Program-made: the position numbers and the translations under genes
Assembly: GCA_945221685.1 (NCBI GenBank)
Contig: CALYNN010000095.1
Location: 1 to 6,193, forward strand
DNA from: an uncultured Clostridia bacterium
Lineage (GTDB): Bacteria > Bacillota > Clostridia > Oscillospirales > Acutalibacteraceae
Direction of reading: 5' to 3'
Length of the DNA: 6,193 bases
The notes under the pieces: model-generated
What the model saw: the letters and a program-made list of their open reading frames with translations, nothing else
Told to the model about the DNA's origin: nothing
Database searches by the model: none
Part shown: positions 4,191-6,193 of the stretch, one piece after another
Layout of the letters: the number at the start of each line of letters is the position of its first letter
How positions within the stretch are numbered: the stretch's first letter is position 1

Positions 4191-6193
4191 TTATACTCCT
4201 ATTGTAATAATCTCAAAGGGCTTGTAGCTTATTTCGTCTGTTTCGCCCTGAATTTCCTCTAGCATATTAAGTAGCTTAACTTTTCTGCCAAGCTTAATTA
4301 TACCTCTGCCGCCGTTTAGCTCGGAAAGTCTTAAAACGGTCATGGTGCCGTCCTCCGACCTTTTCATTGCCTGCATATAAAGCGGCTCAAAGCTTTCGCC
4401 GTCGTACTGAACATCAGCCTTAACAAGCGGAGCATTGTACTGAAACGCAATGTTGTTTATACCTGCAGAAACTGCATCCCTGCTATGAGGCATAATCATA
4501 TAGCAGAAATTGTGTCTGCCCATATCCGAGGTAACATCCGGACGGATTGTTGCTCTTAAAAGCGACAGAGACATAGTATTATTTTCAAAGCCTATGCCGT
4601 ATTTTCCGTCGTTAATCAAGGCTACGCCGCCGTCGGTTTCGGCAAGGTCTGCCCACTTGTGATGACAGGTTTCAAATCTTGCCTGCTGCCAGGATGTATT
4701 TCTGTGGGTATCTCTTTCAATAAAGCCTGCCGAGGTATCGCAAAGCGCCTTACGGCTCAACACATTGCAGGAGAATTCAGCCTTTGCAAGCTTATGCTTT
4801 TCGTGCCAATCTACAATATTTTCGACCTCAATACCGCGGCTTCTTCTAAACAGACGAACAATCATAATCCACTGTGACTTTTCAGTTGCAAGAACTGCTT
4901 TAAACACAGCGCATTCGCCGTCATACTCCGACAGAGCTAAAGGCTCCTTCACCGCAATATCAATCTGCTTATCCTTATAGTTAGGCAGAATATCCCAAGC
5001 GTCGTAATTTCCCGGGCAATCGGTATAAATTTTAAGCTTATTAAAATCGCCCTTTACCCATTCTCTTGAAAGCTCCTTATCATAAAGAGAAGCAATTGAG
5101 CCGTCTTTATTAAACATAACTGAATAATAAGGTGTTTCTGCCGACAGTCCATCTTTTTCGGAAACGGTAAACCATTCGCCGCTGTACCTTGTACTGCGCA
5201 AATTCGCAGATGAAAGAGCAGGAATATTAGGAATAATCCAATTACCCCTTTCGCCGTATCTTACCGAGGTGCCTTTTTTATTAGGAACAAAGGTTAAAGC
5301 GTCTCGCTTAAAGTTGAGTGTATTGAAATACCTTGAGCCTTTGCCGATAATTTTATCAAGCCGTTTGTCAATTTCGGCATAGTCTGCCATAGTGTCCTCA
5401 TAAACAGGATGAATATGAGAGCCGGGAAGAATATCGTGAAACTGATTAATAAGAAGCTTTTTATAAATATCGGTAATCTCGGCGGTATTATCTTCACCGC
5501 GAAGAACAGAAAGCATTTCGGCAGTACGAAGCTTATACTCAAGGCGTCTGTTGGCGCGCTTAAGCTCGGACTTTGTTGTAAAGGTGCCTCTGTGCATTTC
5601 AAGATAAAGCTCGCCGTCCCACACCTGCAGGTTATCGTTGCCTGCAAGATTTTTTTCCAAAAATTCCGTGCCGCCCATATGCTGACATTTAGGCATAACG
5701 GAAAGCTTATCAAAGCGGTGCATAAGTTCAATCATTTCTTCGGTACAGCCCGAGCCGCCGTCGCCGTAGCCAAACATATTCATAGTCTGACCGCCGGTAT
5801 CCTTATCAATATAAGCCTCCCAATTCTCCTGAATTTGCGAGGGCATATTCCAGGTAATAAAATGCGTAGGAGGAACACAGGCAAGTACCTCGGAGGAGTC
5901 TATGCCGCGCCAAATAAAATTATTATGGGGGAACCTGTTTGTATCATTCCAGGTGGACATTTTATTTGAAACAAAATAATCCACTCCGCTTTTCTTAAGT
6001 ATTTGGGGTAAAATCCAGCTATTGCCGAAAACATCGGGAAGCCAAGCGTTATTTACCGTTTTACCGAACATTCTTTTATATGTAAGCTGACCGTAAAGGC
6101 ACTGCCGCACAAGCGATTCGGCACAGGGCACATTACAATCAGGCTCAACATACATTGCGCCCACCGGCTCAAACTGACCGCTTGAAACCTTCT
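4191..6193 (-). CDS. Alpha-mannosidase, GH38 (N-terminus beyond window)
   Basis: This family cleaves terminal alpha-mannose with a retaining, metal-dependent mechanism. The reading frame is open to the window edge, giving 666 full codons. The frame can be read from GTG at 6164, but GQFEP upstream is in frame and typical of the family, so that GTG is internal. Recognisable parts, numbered from it, are VEPDCNVP (6-13) and RQ; WLPDVFGNS (41-49) with nucleophile D44 at 6035-6033; FGYGDGGSG (131-139); GELYLEMHRGTFTT (184-197); and QFHDILPGS (241-249), whose histidine is a metal ligand in the family. The beta-rich C-terminal half follows, with DAWDILPN and an intact end, KPFEIITIGV. The pattern is closest to the cytosolic MAN2C1-like branch, about 1,040 residues, so roughly 370 residues including the first metal-binding motif lie off the edge. 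No signal peptide can be judged. It is the upstream gene of a unit with the 130-residue protein. Confidence 0.93.
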   Translation of the reverse strand, partial: KVSSGQFEPVGAMYVEPDCNVPCAESLVRQCLYGQLTYKRMFGKTVNNAWLPDVFGNSWILPQILKKSGVDYFVSNKMSTWNDTNRFPHNNFIWRGIDSSEVLACVPPTHFITWNMPSQIQENWEAYIDKDTGGQTMNMFGYGDGGSGCTEEMIELMHRFDKLSVMPKCQHMGGTEFLEKNLAGNDNLQVWDGELYLEMHRGTFTTKSELKRANRRLEYKLRTAEMLSVLRGEDNTAEITDIYKKLLINQFHDILPGSHIHPVYEDTMADYAEIDKRLDKIIGKGSRYFNTLNFKRDALTFVPNKKGTSVRYGERGNWIIPNIPALSSANLRSTRYSGEWFTVSEKDGLSAETPYYSVMFNKDGSIASLYDKELSREWVKGDFNKLKIYTDCPGNYDAWDILPNYKDKQIDIAVKEPLALSEYDGECAVFKAVLATEKSQWIMIVRLFRRSRGIEVENIVDWHEKHKLAKAEFSCNVLSRKALCDTSAGFIERDTHRNTSWQQARFETCHHKWADLAETDGGVALINDGKYGIGFENNTMSLSLLRATIRPDVTSDMGRHNFCYMIMPHSRDAVSAGINNIAFQYNAPLVKADVQYDGESFEPLYMQAMKRSEDGTMTVLRLSELNGGRGIIKLGRKVKLLNMLEEIQGETDEISYKPFEIITIGV

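Noticed and set aside
5409..5969. 186-codon open frame on the plus strand
   Set aside because: It lies entirely antisense to conserved GH38 sequence, including GDGG and HRGT motifs, and its translation has no family features. It is a shadow frame.
6162..6164. GTG as the true start of the mannosidase
   Set aside because: Upstream in-frame codons up to 6191 encode KVSSGQFEP, matching the GH38 consensus before VEPDCN, and the enzyme would otherwise lack its first metal-binding motif. The gene continues past the edge.

Overview
The window looks like chromosomal sequence from a low-GC, Gram-positive, gut-type Clostridia bacterium, taken from the end of an assembled contig. The evidence is AT-rich intergenic DNA, strong AAGGAG-type ribosome binding sites, a TTG start codon, compact U-tailed hairpin terminators, and a secreted sialidase beside an alpha-mannosidase. 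This placement is inferred from gene content and style, not from a marker gene. The first 44 bases are not biological: bases 12-44 are an Illumina Nextera (Tn5) read-1 adapter, so genomic sequence starts at 45.

Layout, left to right. (1) 45-129, minus: the first 28 codons of an amidohydrolase, most like dihydroorotase, cut off by the adapter junction. It has a good sigma-A promoter at 182-211 and a short leader that may fold over its ribosome binding site. (2) 212-289: AT-rich DNA without a gene. (3) 343-1674, minus: cca, the CCA-adding tRNA nucleotidyltransferase, starting at TTG and ending at a hairpin terminator. (4) 1734-2120, plus: a four-helix membrane protein of the CmpB-like 'ABC-transporter type IV' family. 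It diverges from cca across a 59-bp gap in which two promoters lie face to face, and it appears to be leaderless. (5) 2121-2157: a hairpin between convergent genes. (6) 2168-3688, minus: a secreted GH33 exo-alpha-sialidase with all catalytic residues recognisable and an odd amphipathic C-terminal tail. (7) 3797-4189, minus: an unrecognised 130-residue protein with one membrane anchor. (8) 4191-6193, minus: the C-terminal two thirds of a GH38 alpha-mannosidase that runs off the right edge.

How it fits together. The mannosidase and the 130-residue protein form one transcription unit: stop and start are one base apart, with the second gene's ribosome binding site inside the mannosidase gene. The unit ends at a strong terminator. 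The sialidase follows in the same direction with its own promoter and terminator. Sialidase outside the cell and alpha-mannosidase, probably inside, are both steps in dismantling host sialylated N-glycans, so the right half reads as a small glycan-foraging cluster. The left half (pyrimidine synthesis, tRNA CCA repair) is housekeeping. I see no CRISPR array, insertion sequence, tRNA, rRNA or prophage, and no clear new system. The least explained items are the 130-residue anchored protein, the interleaved divergent promoters and the sialidase tail.
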